Shown piece by piece: positions 1-6,465 of a DNA stretch of 20,169 nucleotides (positions are counted from its first letter, which is position 1; the number at the start of each line of letters is the position of its first letter). Location: contig JAUVBU010000005.1 of assembly GCA_030591065.1 (NCBI GenBank), forward strand, positions 1 through 20,169. The letters run 5' to 3'. The translations under genes and the position numbers were made by a program. The notes under the pieces are model-generated. The model ran no database searches. It had not been told where the DNA came from and saw nothing but the letters and a program-made list of their open reading frames with translations. This DNA is from a bacterium (lineage in GTDB: Bacteria > Patescibacteriota > Minisyncoccia > Minisyncoccales > JANBVM01).

Positions 1-2
1 GC

Positions 3-401
3 TCAATTCTTCTCCGTGACTGTGATGATATATTCAAACGTGGTTTTCATTCCCAACGGATGCGAAATCCGTCTCAGGAATGAGAAACATGTGCCCTGGT
101 ATGTCGGTTCCAGGCCCTCCTCCGACGAGGAGACAGTGATTATCGGTGAAATATCAAGCGACTCCGCGGTCGGCCCGGCGTTTATTGTCACCTTCATTTT
201 CATCCAATCATCGTGCAATTCAATCTCACCGGCATCCTCGATGGTTTTGGCCGAATCCATATATGGCGGGTCAAGTTTGGTCCCGTCGATGGCGAGGTAT
301 CGGTCTTCGGCGTGTCCCGCAAGGAGGCTGAGGTTGAACTGCGTCGCGAATCCGAAATCTCCGGGCCAGTCGGATTCGATCTCATATTTACATGACAGCA
401 C
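3..401 (-). CDS. C-terminal fragment of a GH57-type alpha-glucanotransferase/amylase (DUF1926 region), 5'-truncated
   Basis: The 132-residue product resembles the C-terminal beta-sandwich (DUF1926) of GH57 4-alpha-glucanotransferases and alpha-amylases. It has an FNLSLLAG strand motif near residues 22-29, a HDDW motif near 63-66 and the signature TVSSSEEGLEPTYQGT near 89-104, close to the family's TVSqSEgGFE..YQG. The catalytic GH57 barrel (several hundred residues) is absent. Upstream of the GTG at 401 the frame stays open only to base 446, where an in-frame TAG sits at 447-449. The fragment is GC-rich (69 G/C in bases 61-180) while the sequence just beyond is about 18% GC (541-600), so the gene is cut where composition changes. 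It is either a decayed transferred remnant or a join between two genomes in assembly. The domain call is fairly secure. Expression as a protein is doubtful. Confidence 0.6.
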   Translation of the reverse strand: MLSCKYEIESDWPGDFGFATQFNLSLLAGHAEDRYLAIDGTKLDPPYMDSAKTIEDAGEIELHDDWMKMKVTINAGPTAESLDISPIITVSSSEEGLEPTYQGTCFSFLRRISHPLGMKTTFEYIITVTEKN

Positions 402-446
402 TGATCCCTTGAGTTTCTTTTGAGAACAGGGGGAATGGCAGCTCCT

Positions 447-670
447 CTAATTTTTTACTTTTTTGCAACCCTATCAAGAGAAGGGTAGTCAACGCAACAA
501 GAAGAACGCTTACCCCCCTAACTTTTTATTTCTTTTTAATTACATTTGAGAAAGAATAATTATATCTATTAAAGATTGCCAACTTTTTATTTTATAAACA
601 AAACTCTTAATTTTGTTTAAAAATATAAAGGTGGTAGAATAAAAAATAAAGTTATTTCTATTTTTAAAAT
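447..670. other. AT-rich intergenic stretch without a gene
   Basis: No convincing coding region is seen. It starts with the stop codon that closes the GH57 fragment frame, contains a small ACCCT/AGGGT hairpin around 468-486 and two copies of the string CTTTTTATTT, and ends with the promoter of the HAMP gene. The join between GC-rich and AT-rich DNA lies at or just before its left edge. Confidence 0.5.
613..640 (+). promoter_or_regulatory. Sigma70-like promoter of the signalling cluster
   Basis: TTGTTT at 613-618 and TAGAAT at 635-640 are separated by 16 bases, 30 bases before the ATG at 671. A very similar TTGTTT-17-TAAAAT pair precedes the first response regulator at 4271, which supports both as real promoters. 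Confidence 0.5.
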
Positions 671-1411
671 ATGTCTACCGAAGAAAAAAATCAAAAAAAG
701 AAAAAAAGACATCTTGGAATTGTTTCTAAGATGCTTTTATCGGCCCTTTTATCTGCAATTATGCCGATGATTATTACGGGTATTTTAATTATTTATACCT
801 ATCAAGACTTAATTGATAGTCTTTTAGTTGAGGGGCAAATATCTCTTGATGGAGAAGCAGCGGAGCTTTTATCTCTTACACTACAAAATGCTCAAATTCA
901 ATCTATTCTTACAGTTTTTATTGTTATTGTTTTAATTTCCTTTAGTAATGTAATAATGAGTCGTGGACTTACTCTCCCGTTAAGAAAAATAATAAACGGA
1001 GTGGATGAATTTGCTAAAGGGAACCTTGATTTTGAAATAAAAGTAGAATCTAACGATGAATTAGGAGAGTTATCCCTTCACTTTAATGAGATGGCTCAAC
1101 GGTTAAAAGACACCATGCTAGAACTAGAAGGGTCTAAGCTTGTACTAGAGAAAAAAGTTAAAGAGAGAACCCTAGAATTAAAAAAAGCAGCAGACTCTTT
1201 AGGAGATTCAAAGGATGTTCTTGAAATAAAAATAAAAGCGAGAACTTTAGAATTAGAAGAGCTGAGTAAGGGGCTAGATATACAAGTCAAAGAAAAAACA
1301 AAAGAGCTTCAAGAAAAAATAGCAGATTTGGAAGTTTTTCAAAGACTATCTCTTAGTCGTGAATTAAAAATGGTTGCCCTAAAAGAAGAAATTAAAAAAT
1401 TAAAAGAATAA
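671..1411 (+). CDS. Two-TM HAMP-domain protein with long coiled coil and no output domain
   Basis: A 246-residue membrane protein. A lysine-rich cytoplasmic start is followed by TM1 (about 20-43), a short external loop (44-76), TM2 (about 77-95), a HAMP domain (about 97-148, with TLPLRKI and NDELGELSLHFNEM) and a long coiled coil to the end. The coil repeats a K-x-K-x-R-T-x-E-L unit near 161-170 and 187-195, with a related VKEKTKEL near 206-213. The last 30 residues (LEVFQRLSLSRELKM, then a charged helix) match the tail of the PAS protein ending at 2608. No kinase, cyclase or methyl-accepting output domain is present. This suggests it signals by coiled-coil contact with partner proteins, probably those encoded just downstream. 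The external loop is too small for a typical ligand-binding domain. The fold assignment is secure; the partner idea is inference. Confidence 0.8.
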   Translation: MSTEEKNQKKKKRHLGIVSKMLLSALLSAIMPMIITGILIIYTYQDLIDSLLVEGQISLDGEAAELLSLTLQNAQIQSILTVFIVIVLISFSNVIMSRGLTLPLRKIINGVDEFAKGNLDFEIKVESNDELGELSLHFNEMAQRLKDTMLELEGSKLVLEKKVKERTLELKKAADSLGDSKDVLEIKIKARTLELEELSKGLDIQVKEKTKELQEKIADLEVFQRLSLSRELKMVALKEEIKKLKE

Positions 1412-1437
1412 TTAAAATAAACTAAACTTTAAAAAAC

Positions 1438-2025
1438 ATGATAAACAAAGAAGAGTTAAATAAGCTAATCGAGGCTAAGGGAGAAGTAAAGGGGGTTGTT
1501 TTTCAAACAGACGTCAAGTATGTTTTAGAAAAAGAAGGAGAGGCTGGTTTGAAAAAAATAGAAGACAAAGTAAAAGAGCTTGGACTTCCAATTAACTACA
1601 AGAGTGGAGCTATGGATTCTTATCCTATTGGACTAAGAATTGCTTCCCTTCTTTTAATTAAAGAGGTTTTTTCTTGGCCCGACAGTGAAATTAGAAACAT
1701 AGGATATACTGCTCCTAAAACATCTTTTATAGTGAAACTTTTAATGAAGTTTTTTATCTCTATTGAGAAGTTTGTAAAAAAGATTCCTACATTTTGGGAT
1801 CAACACTATACAAGAGGAAAACTAGAGGTAGTAAGTTTTAATAACGAAAAAAAAGAACTTTTGCTTCGTTTAACTGAAGCAGAAATACATCCAACATTTT
1901 TCATTTACCTAGAAGGCTATTTCGAAAAAATGCTTCAATTTTTAGAAAAAACCTCAAAGGCTGAAATGAAAGAGTCGGTTCACGAAGGAAAGCCTTGCCA
2001 TGAATGCCTTATTAAATGGGAATAA
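1438..2025 (+). CDS. Uncharacterised sensor-like protein in the signalling cluster
   Basis: A 195-residue soluble protein that I do not recognise with certainty. It opens with a helix and KGVVFQTDVKYVLEKEG, which recalls the first helix of heme-NO-binding/V4R-type and DUF2378-type sensory folds. It ends with EGKPCHECLIKW, a C-x-x-C (Cys187, Cys190) before a terminal beta strand, also reminiscent of the end of V4R domains. The middle is helical with hydrophobic and aromatic segments (IASLLLIKEVF near 68-78; IVKLLMKFFISI near 98-109) and no clear TM helix. It lies 26 bases after the HAMP gene and directly before the PAS gene, so a small-molecule or redox sensing subunit is plausible. The fold is a guess from pattern only. 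Confidence 0.6.
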   Translation: MINKEELNKLIEAKGEVKGVVFQTDVKYVLEKEGEAGLKKIEDKVKELGLPINYKSGAMDSYPIGLRIASLLLIKEVFSWPDSEIRNIGYTAPKTSFIVKLLMKFFISIEKFVKKIPTFWDQHYTRGKLEVVSFNNEKKELLLRLTEAEIHPTFFIYLEGYFEKMLQFLEKTSKAEMKESVHEGKPCHECLIKWE

Positions 2026-2029
2026 AAAA

Positions 2030-2608
2030 ATGATAACAAAAAAAGAAGAAGTAAAAAAAATAAACAACAAGGAGTTAAAAAACCTTGAAGGATACATTAA
2101 AGACTTTTGGAAATTCTTACCTATACCGGTATGTTTTGTAAACCCGTTTAATACAATATTAAACATAACTGGGAAGTTCGAGAAATTTTCAGGATATAAG
2201 GAAACCGAGATTATTGGAGAAAATTTATCAACTGTCTTTCCGGCGCAAGGTTTTATCTTAGAGGTGTTGGCCGATACGAGAGAAAATGGTGTTGTTGATA
2301 AAAAAGAAGCAATTTTTATTACGAAAGATAAAAAGGAAATTTACGTGACAATATCTACTTCGCAGAGAAAAGACGAAGAAGATAGTTTTAGTGGCTATTT
2401 TCTCTCAATTTCGGACGTTTCAGAAAGTAAGACGTTTCAAAAAAAATTAGAAGAGGAGGTTAAGGGTAAGACCGAAGAACTTCAAAGAAAAGTATCAGAA
2501 CTGGAAAAATTCCAGAAGTTCTCCGTCGGAAGAGAAGTAAAAATGAGAGAATTGAAGAAAAAGATAGGGAGACTAGAAGAAAGAAGTGGAACAGCTTCTT
2601 CTGAATAG
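2030..2608 (+). CDS. PAS-domain protein with C-terminal coiled coil
   Basis: From the ATG at 2030 the product has 192 residues. A frame-matched ATG at 2000 would add ten residues and overlap the previous gene's end. I prefer 2030 because it follows the previous stop (2023-2025) directly; neither start has a ribosome binding site. A PAS domain (about 25-130) carries PIPVCFVNP, GYKETEIIGE and GYFLSISDVSESK. A coiled coil follows, ending in LEKFQKFSVGREVKM plus a basic helix, the same tail as in the HAMP protein. The PAS part (NLEGYIKDFWKFLPIPVCFV) parallels the first PAS of the downstream kinase (SLENYIHDLFSFSPLPICFV), so the two arose by duplication. No output domain is present. It is likely an adaptor or sensing subunit of the same complex. 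Confidence 0.75.
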   Translation: MITKKEEVKKINNKELKNLEGYIKDFWKFLPIPVCFVNPFNTILNITGKFEKFSGYKETEIIGENLSTVFPAQGFILEVLADTRENGVVDKKEAIFITKDKKEIYVTISTSQRKDEEDSFSGYFLSISDVSESKTFQKKLEEEVKGKTEELQRKVSELEKFQKFSVGREVKMRELKKKIGRLEERSGTASSE

Positions 2609-2656
2609 TGTCTAAAAAATTAAACTATAAAATAAGAAACGAAAGCTTTTATTAAA

Positions 2657-4207
2657 ATGTCAGAAGAAGAAGAAGAAAAAGAAGAAATAGGAGAAGAGGA
2701 AAAGAAAGCGTCTCTTTTGGCAGACGACTTAGCGTCCCTCGAAAATTATATTCACGATTTGTTTAGTTTTTCTCCACTACCCATCTGTTTTGTTAGTCCG
2801 ATAGGAGTAATGTTGGAAATTAATCCGGCTTTCGAAAAAATCTCAGGACTTAAATCTTACGAGTTAATCGGAGAACCTGTCGAAATATTATTCGAAAAAA
2901 ATAAAATTAAAAAAGTCTCAGAAGAAACATTGGAAAAGGGGGAGGTTGAAGGTGTTGAGATGGAGCTTTTCCCTGGAAAAGAGAATAATGTGCCTATTCA
3001 GGTTTTTACTAGAGTTCGAAGAGATGAGAAGGAAGATATTGTTGGATATTTTTTGGGGCTTTTTAATATGTCTAAAATTAGGGAAACACAAAACGAGCTT
3101 AAAAAAAGTCAGGTTGCCTTAATGAATATATTAGAAGACACGGAAGATTCGTGGAGAGCTGCGGAAGAGGAGAAAAAAAGAACAGAAGAAATTATTGCTA
3201 GTCTCTCCGATGGTCTTTTGCTTTTTGATAAAGAAAATAGGTTATCTCTAATGAACCCTCAAGCAGAGAAACTTTTTGGAATAGAAGAATCAGAATTTAT
3301 TGGAAAATCTGTTTTAGATTTTTTTCAATACTCAGAGCTAAGACCATTAGCAGCTACCCTTGGGCGAAAAATGGAAAGGTTGTTTAGAAAAGAATTAAAA
3401 CTTGAAGAAGATTTTATTTTGGAAGTTTCTACAATCCCTTTAATGTTAAAGGGAAAAAATATGGGATATTTAGTTGTTTTACACGACGTTAGTCGAGAAA
3501 AAATTGTCGAAAGAATGAAAACTGAGTTTGTGTCTATTTCTGCCCATCAGCTTAGGACACCTCTCTCTGCTATTAAGTGGACACTAAAAATGTTGTTAGA
3601 TGGAGATTTAGGAGAGATAACTAAAGACCAAAGAGAGTTTATTGATAAGACGTACGTCTCTAATGAGAGAATGATTACGTTAATTAATGACCTACTAAAC
3701 GTTACGAGGATTGAGGAAGGAAGATATCTTTATAAGCCAGTACTACAAGATCTTTGTAAATTAATTAGGGGGATGATTTCCTCTTATGAGCCTGAAATCA
3801 AAAAGAGAAAAATTGTACTTAGTTATAGCGAACCAGAAACAAAAGTTCCAAACCTTAAACTAGATGCTGAAAAAATAAGCTTAGCTTTTCAAAACTTTCT
3901 AGATAACGCTATTAAATATACTCCAGAGGGAGGAAAAGTTACGGTTAAGATTGTTTGTGATAAAAAAGAGGTGGTGGTTTCCATCGGAGATAGTGGAATA
4001 GGAATTGCCCAAGACCAACAAGAAAGAATATTCACAAAGTTTTTTAGGGGAGTTAACGCCCTTAAAAGAGAGACAGAGGGTTCAGGTTTAGGCCTCTTTA
4101 TTGCTAAGAATATTATAGAGGCTCACGACGGAAAGGTTTGGTTTCAATCAAAAACTGGAAAAGGAACGACTTTTTCTTTCTCTATCCCACTAATTCAAAA
4201 TATTTAG
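2657..4207 (+). CDS. Soluble PAS-PAS sensor histidine kinase
   Basis: A 516-residue kinase with no membrane segment. After an acidic start there is PAS1 (about 28-140), a coiled linker, PAS2 (about 175-285), a HisKA dimerisation helix with phospho-acceptor His297 in SISAHQLRTPLSAIKW, and a HATPase_c domain. That domain shows an N box (DNAIKYTPEGG, about 416-426), G1 (GDSGIGI, 444-450), F box (FTKFFRG) and G2 (GSGLGL, 475-480). All catalytic boxes look intact, so it should autophosphorylate and pass phosphate to a receiver such as the two CheY-like proteins just downstream. Because the kinase lacks a TM region, membrane input, if any, would have to come from the HAMP protein at 671. The stimulus is unknown. 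Confidence 0.93.
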   Translation: MSEEEEEKEEIGEEEKKASLLADDLASLENYIHDLFSFSPLPICFVSPIGVMLEINPAFEKISGLKSYELIGEPVEILFEKNKIKKVSEETLEKGEVEGVEMELFPGKENNVPIQVFTRVRRDEKEDIVGYFLGLFNMSKIRETQNELKKSQVALMNILEDTEDSWRAAEEEKKRTEEIIASLSDGLLLFDKENRLSLMNPQAEKLFGIEESEFIGKSVLDFFQYSELRPLAATLGRKMERLFRKELKLEEDFILEVSTIPLMLKGKNMGYLVVLHDVSREKIVERMKTEFVSISAHQLRTPLSAIKWTLKMLLDGDLGEITKDQREFIDKTYVSNERMITLINDLLNVTRIEEGRYLYKPVLQDLCKLIRGMISSYEPEIKKRKIVLSYSEPETKVPNLKLDAEKISLAFQNFLDNAIKYTPEGGKVTVKIVCDKKEVVVSIGDSGIGIAQDQQERIFTKFFRGVNALKRETEGSGLGLFIAKNIIEAHDGKVWFQSKTGKGTTFSFSIPLIQNI

Positions 4208-4213
4208 ATCTGA

Positions 4214-4242
4214 TTGTTTATTTTTTAAAAGCAGTGTAAAAT
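4214..4242 (+). promoter_or_regulatory. Sigma70-like promoter of the first response regulator
   Basis: TTGTTT at 4214-4219 and TAAAAT at 4237-4242 are 17 bases apart. Transcription would start near 4249, leaving a leader of roughly 22 bases before the ATG at 4271. Confidence 0.5.
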
Positions 4243-4251
4243 AAAAATATA

Positions 4252-4270
4252 ACTAATAAAAAAAATTAGT
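4252..4270 (+). promoter_or_regulatory. Leader hairpin touching the start codon
   Basis: ACTAAT (4252-4257) and ATTAGT (4265-4270) form a perfect six-pair stem around a loop of seven A. The stem ends on the base before the ATG at 4271, and there is no Shine-Dalgarno sequence. The predicted leader consists almost entirely of this hairpin. Confidence 0.4.
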
Positions 4271-4642
4271 ATGGCTAAAAAAATATTATTAATAGAAGAC
4301 GAGAAGATTATGATTAATCTTCTTAGAAAAAAACTAACGGGCGAGGGATACGACGTCACTATAGCAAGAAATGGAGAAGAAGGACTAGAGACTATGAGGG
4401 AATTAAACCCAGACGTTGTTTTATTAGACATTATTATGCCTAAAATGGGGGGATTTGAAGTCATGCAAGAAATGAAAAAAGACCCTGAATTAAGCAAAAT
4501 ACCGATTATTATTGTTTCTAATTCTGGTCAACCAGTAGAGCTAAGTAAGGCTAAAGAATTAGGTGCACGGGACTGGTTAATAAAAACAGAGTTTGATCCA
4601 CAAGAGGTGGTTGATAAAGTAGTGAAACAAATTGGTAGATAA
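4271..4642 (+). CDS. CheY-like single-domain response regulator
   Basis: A 123-residue receiver domain without an output domain. The acidic pocket is Glu9-Asp10 (LLIEDE), the phospho-acceptor is Asp53 (VVLLDIIMP), with Ser83 in place of the switch Thr and conserved Lys105 (WLIKTEF). It follows the kinase by 63 bases and has its own promoter. It probably receives phosphate from that kinase and acts by protein contact, since no DNA-binding domain is present. Confidence 0.92.
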   Translation: MAKKILLIEDEKIMINLLRKKLTGEGYDVTIARNGEEGLETMRELNPDVVLLDIIMPKMGGFEVMQEMKKDPELSKIPIIIVSNSGQPVELSKAKELGARDWLIKTEFDPQEVVDKVVKQIGR

Positions 4643-4686
4643 TTCTAAATTACAAGGCCCTTAAATTAAAAACTTTATCCTCTATT

Positions 4687-4717
4687 GAAGAAAGGTTAAT
4701 ATTTAAAACTTTTCTTC
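4687..4717 (+). promoter_or_regulatory. Leader hairpin upstream of the second response regulator
   Basis: GAAGAAAG (4687-4694) pairs with CTTTTCTTC (4709-4717) with one bulged T. The hairpin lies 15 bases before the ATG at 4733. No T-tract follows it directly, so it looks like a leader or mRNA-stability element, not a terminator. Confidence 0.35.
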
Positions 4718-4732
4718 GAGAGTGAAAATTTT

Positions 4733-5101
4733 ATGGCAGAGAAAATTTTAGTAGTCGAAGACGATAAATTTTTAAGAGAACTTATCAGTAGAAAATTATC
4801 TGATGAAGGTTTTGATATTACTCAAGCAGTAGACGGAGAGGATGGAATAGAAAAAATAAAACAAGTAAAACCTGATTTAATTTTGCTTGACTTAATCTTA
4901 CCCAGTATTGATGGGTTTGAGGTTTTATCAAGAATTAAAGAAGACCCCTCTGTTGCCTCTATTCCCGTAATTATATTATCGAATCTTGGACAAAAAGAAG
5001 AAATTGAAAAAGGATTAAGCTTAGGAGCGGTTGACTTTTTAATTAAAGCCCACTTCACTCCTGGGGAAATTATAGATAAGATAAAAACACTTTTAAAGTA
5101 A
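4733..5101 (+). CDS. CheY-like single-domain response regulator (second copy)
   Basis: A 122-residue receiver domain, paralogous to the one at 4271 with no insertions relative to it. Key residues are Glu9-Asp10-Asp11, phospho-acceptor Asp53 (LILLDLILP), Ser83 and Lys105 (DFLIKAHFTP). It has no output domain. The tandem copies could be alternative phosphate acceptors for the same kinase or links in a relay. Codon use resembles its neighbours. Confidence 0.92.
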   Translation: MAEKILVVEDDKFLRELISRKLSDEGFDITQAVDGEDGIEKIKQVKPDLILLDLILPSIDGFEVLSRIKEDPSVASIPVIILSNLGQKEEIEKGLSLGAVDFLIKAHFTPGEIIDKIKTLLK

Positions 5102-5142
5102 AAAGAGAGAATTCTACCGAAAAAGTATTTTTTAGATTTTAA

Positions 5143-5170
5143 AACAAGGGTCTGTCAAAGGATCCTTGTT
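5143..5170 (+). promoter_or_regulatory. Hairpin between the second response regulator and holA
   Basis: AACAAGG (5143-5149) and CCTTGTT (5164-5170) make a seven-pair stem with a 14-base loop. No T-tract follows, so it is not a classical terminator. It could be a processing or attenuation element before holA at 5220. Confidence 0.35.
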
Positions 5171-5219
5171 GGCATATTAAGAGAACCATTTAACAAAGAA
5201 CCGAAGAGTTTTAGATTAT

Positions 5220-6149
5220 ATGATTATTTTTCTTTACGGCCCTGATACTTATAGGTCTCGGCAAAAACTAGGAGAAATTGTAAATTCTTATAAAGAAATT
5301 CACAAAAGTGGCTTAAATTTGATTTTTCTTCAAGGGGGAAGCTTAAAGTTTCAAAACTTTAAAGACAACACAAGGCAATCCTCCATGTTTAAAGAGAAAA
5401 AACTTATTGTTGTGACAGAAGTTTTTTCAAATTCTGATTTTAAAAAATCTTTTTTAAAAGAAGGAAAAACTTTTGTTGATTCTGAAAATATAATAATTTT
5501 TTATGAAGAAAAGAAGCCTTTGGCAAAAGACTTGTTATTAGTTTTTTTAAAAAAGCACGGAAAATCTCAAGAGTTCAAAATGATAGCTGGTCAAAAACTT
5601 AAAAATTGGACTAAAAAAGAGTTTAAAAAATTAAAAACAGAAATAGAGGATAGGGCCTTAGATAAACTAATTGAGTTTGTCGGAGGGAATCTTTGGCGAA
5701 TGGCAAATGAAATTAAAAAACTTTCTGATTTTAAAAATAGAGGAAAAGTCTCAATGAAAGATATTGCTCTTTTGGTAAAACCTAAAATAGAATCGGATAT
5801 TTTTAAAACAATTGATGCTATAGCTTCGAAAGATAAAAGAAGGGCGTTGAAACTAATAAATTCTCACATAGAAAAAGGAGAAAGCCCTTTTTATTTGTTT
5901 ACAATGATTAATTATCAATTTCGGAACCTTTTAATTACTAAAGATGTTTTAGAAAGAAATCTTTCTCCGTTTGGATCTCTTAAGTTGCATCCGTTTGTGA
6001 TTAAAAAAAGTTGTGCTCTTGCGGGGAAGTTTAGTCTCTTAGAATTAAAAAAAATCTATCAAAGAATTTTTAAGATAGATCTTAATATTAAAACTGGGAA
6101 AATAGACCCTGAGACTGCGCTAGACTTATTTATTGCTGAAATTTGTTAA
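5220..6149 (+). CDS. holA: DNA polymerase III delta subunit (clamp-loader wrench)
   Basis: A 309-residue protein of normal length for HolA. The start MIIFLYGPDTYRSRQKL matches the N-terminal strand and degenerate nucleotide-loop region of delta subunits. The middle has VVTEVFSN and the helical motif FVGGNLWRMANEIKKL (about 149-164), which is highly typical of HolA. The segment SDIFKTIDAIASKDKRRALKLI (split at DAI/ASK) and the C-terminal three-helix collar (about 215-309) complete the fold. Delta opens the sliding clamp during DNA replication. It runs convergent with rpsT, leaving 8 bases between the two stop codons. Confidence 0.9.
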   Translation: MIIFLYGPDTYRSRQKLGEIVNSYKEIHKSGLNLIFLQGGSLKFQNFKDNTRQSSMFKEKKLIVVTEVFSNSDFKKSFLKEGKTFVDSENIIIFYEEKKPLAKDLLLVFLKKHGKSQEFKMIAGQKLKNWTKKEFKKLKTEIEDRALDKLIEFVGGNLWRMANEIKKLSDFKNRGKVSMKDIALLVKPKIESDIFKTIDAIASKDKRRALKLINSHIEKGESPFYLFTMINYQFRNLLITKDVLERNLSPFGSLKLHPFVIKKSCALAGKFSLLELKKIYQRIFKIDLNIKTGKIDPETALDLFIAEIC

Positions 6150-6157
6150 TTCCTTCT

Positions 6158-6421
6158 CTATTTCTTTTTTTGAACCAACTTTGTTATCCTAGACTTTTTT
6201 CTTGAGACCATGTTTTTCTTTAATATATTAGCCTTACAAGCCTTATCTAGGGCTTTGTAAATTTTAGGAAGCAATTTTTTTGCTTCTTCTGCTTTATTTT
6301 CAGAAATCAAAGATTGAACTTCTTTAAGAAGAACTTTTATTGTTTTTTTCTTTTTAATATTTAAACTTCTCCTTCTTTTGCTTTGTCGTAAAGCTTTTTT
6401 TGCTGATGCTGTAATGGCCAT
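6158..6421 (-). CDS. rpsT: Small ribosomal subunit protein bS20
   Basis: An 87-residue, very basic helical protein. It begins MAITASAKKALRQSKRRR, the standard bS20 N-terminus that binds 16S rRNA, and continues with KKKTIKVLLKEVQ and the typical LPKIYKALDKACKAN helix (about 50-64). It starts 44 bases after the uvrB stop, so it may be co-transcribed with uvrB. Its 3' end abuts the convergent holA. No Shine-Dalgarno sequence precedes the ATG. Confidence 0.95.
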   Translation of the reverse strand: MAITASAKKALRQSKRRRSLNIKKKKTIKVLLKEVQSLISENKAEEAKKLLPKIYKALDKACKANILKKNMVSRKKSRITKLVQKKK

Positions 6422-6465
6422 AATGATATTTGAAAATTAATTGAGTTTTATCTGTCTATTCTAAA

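Noticed and set aside
16..423. Plus-strand frame opposite the GH57 fragment
   Set aside because: It is the antisense of a domain with recognisable DUF1926 motifs; no independent motif is visible.
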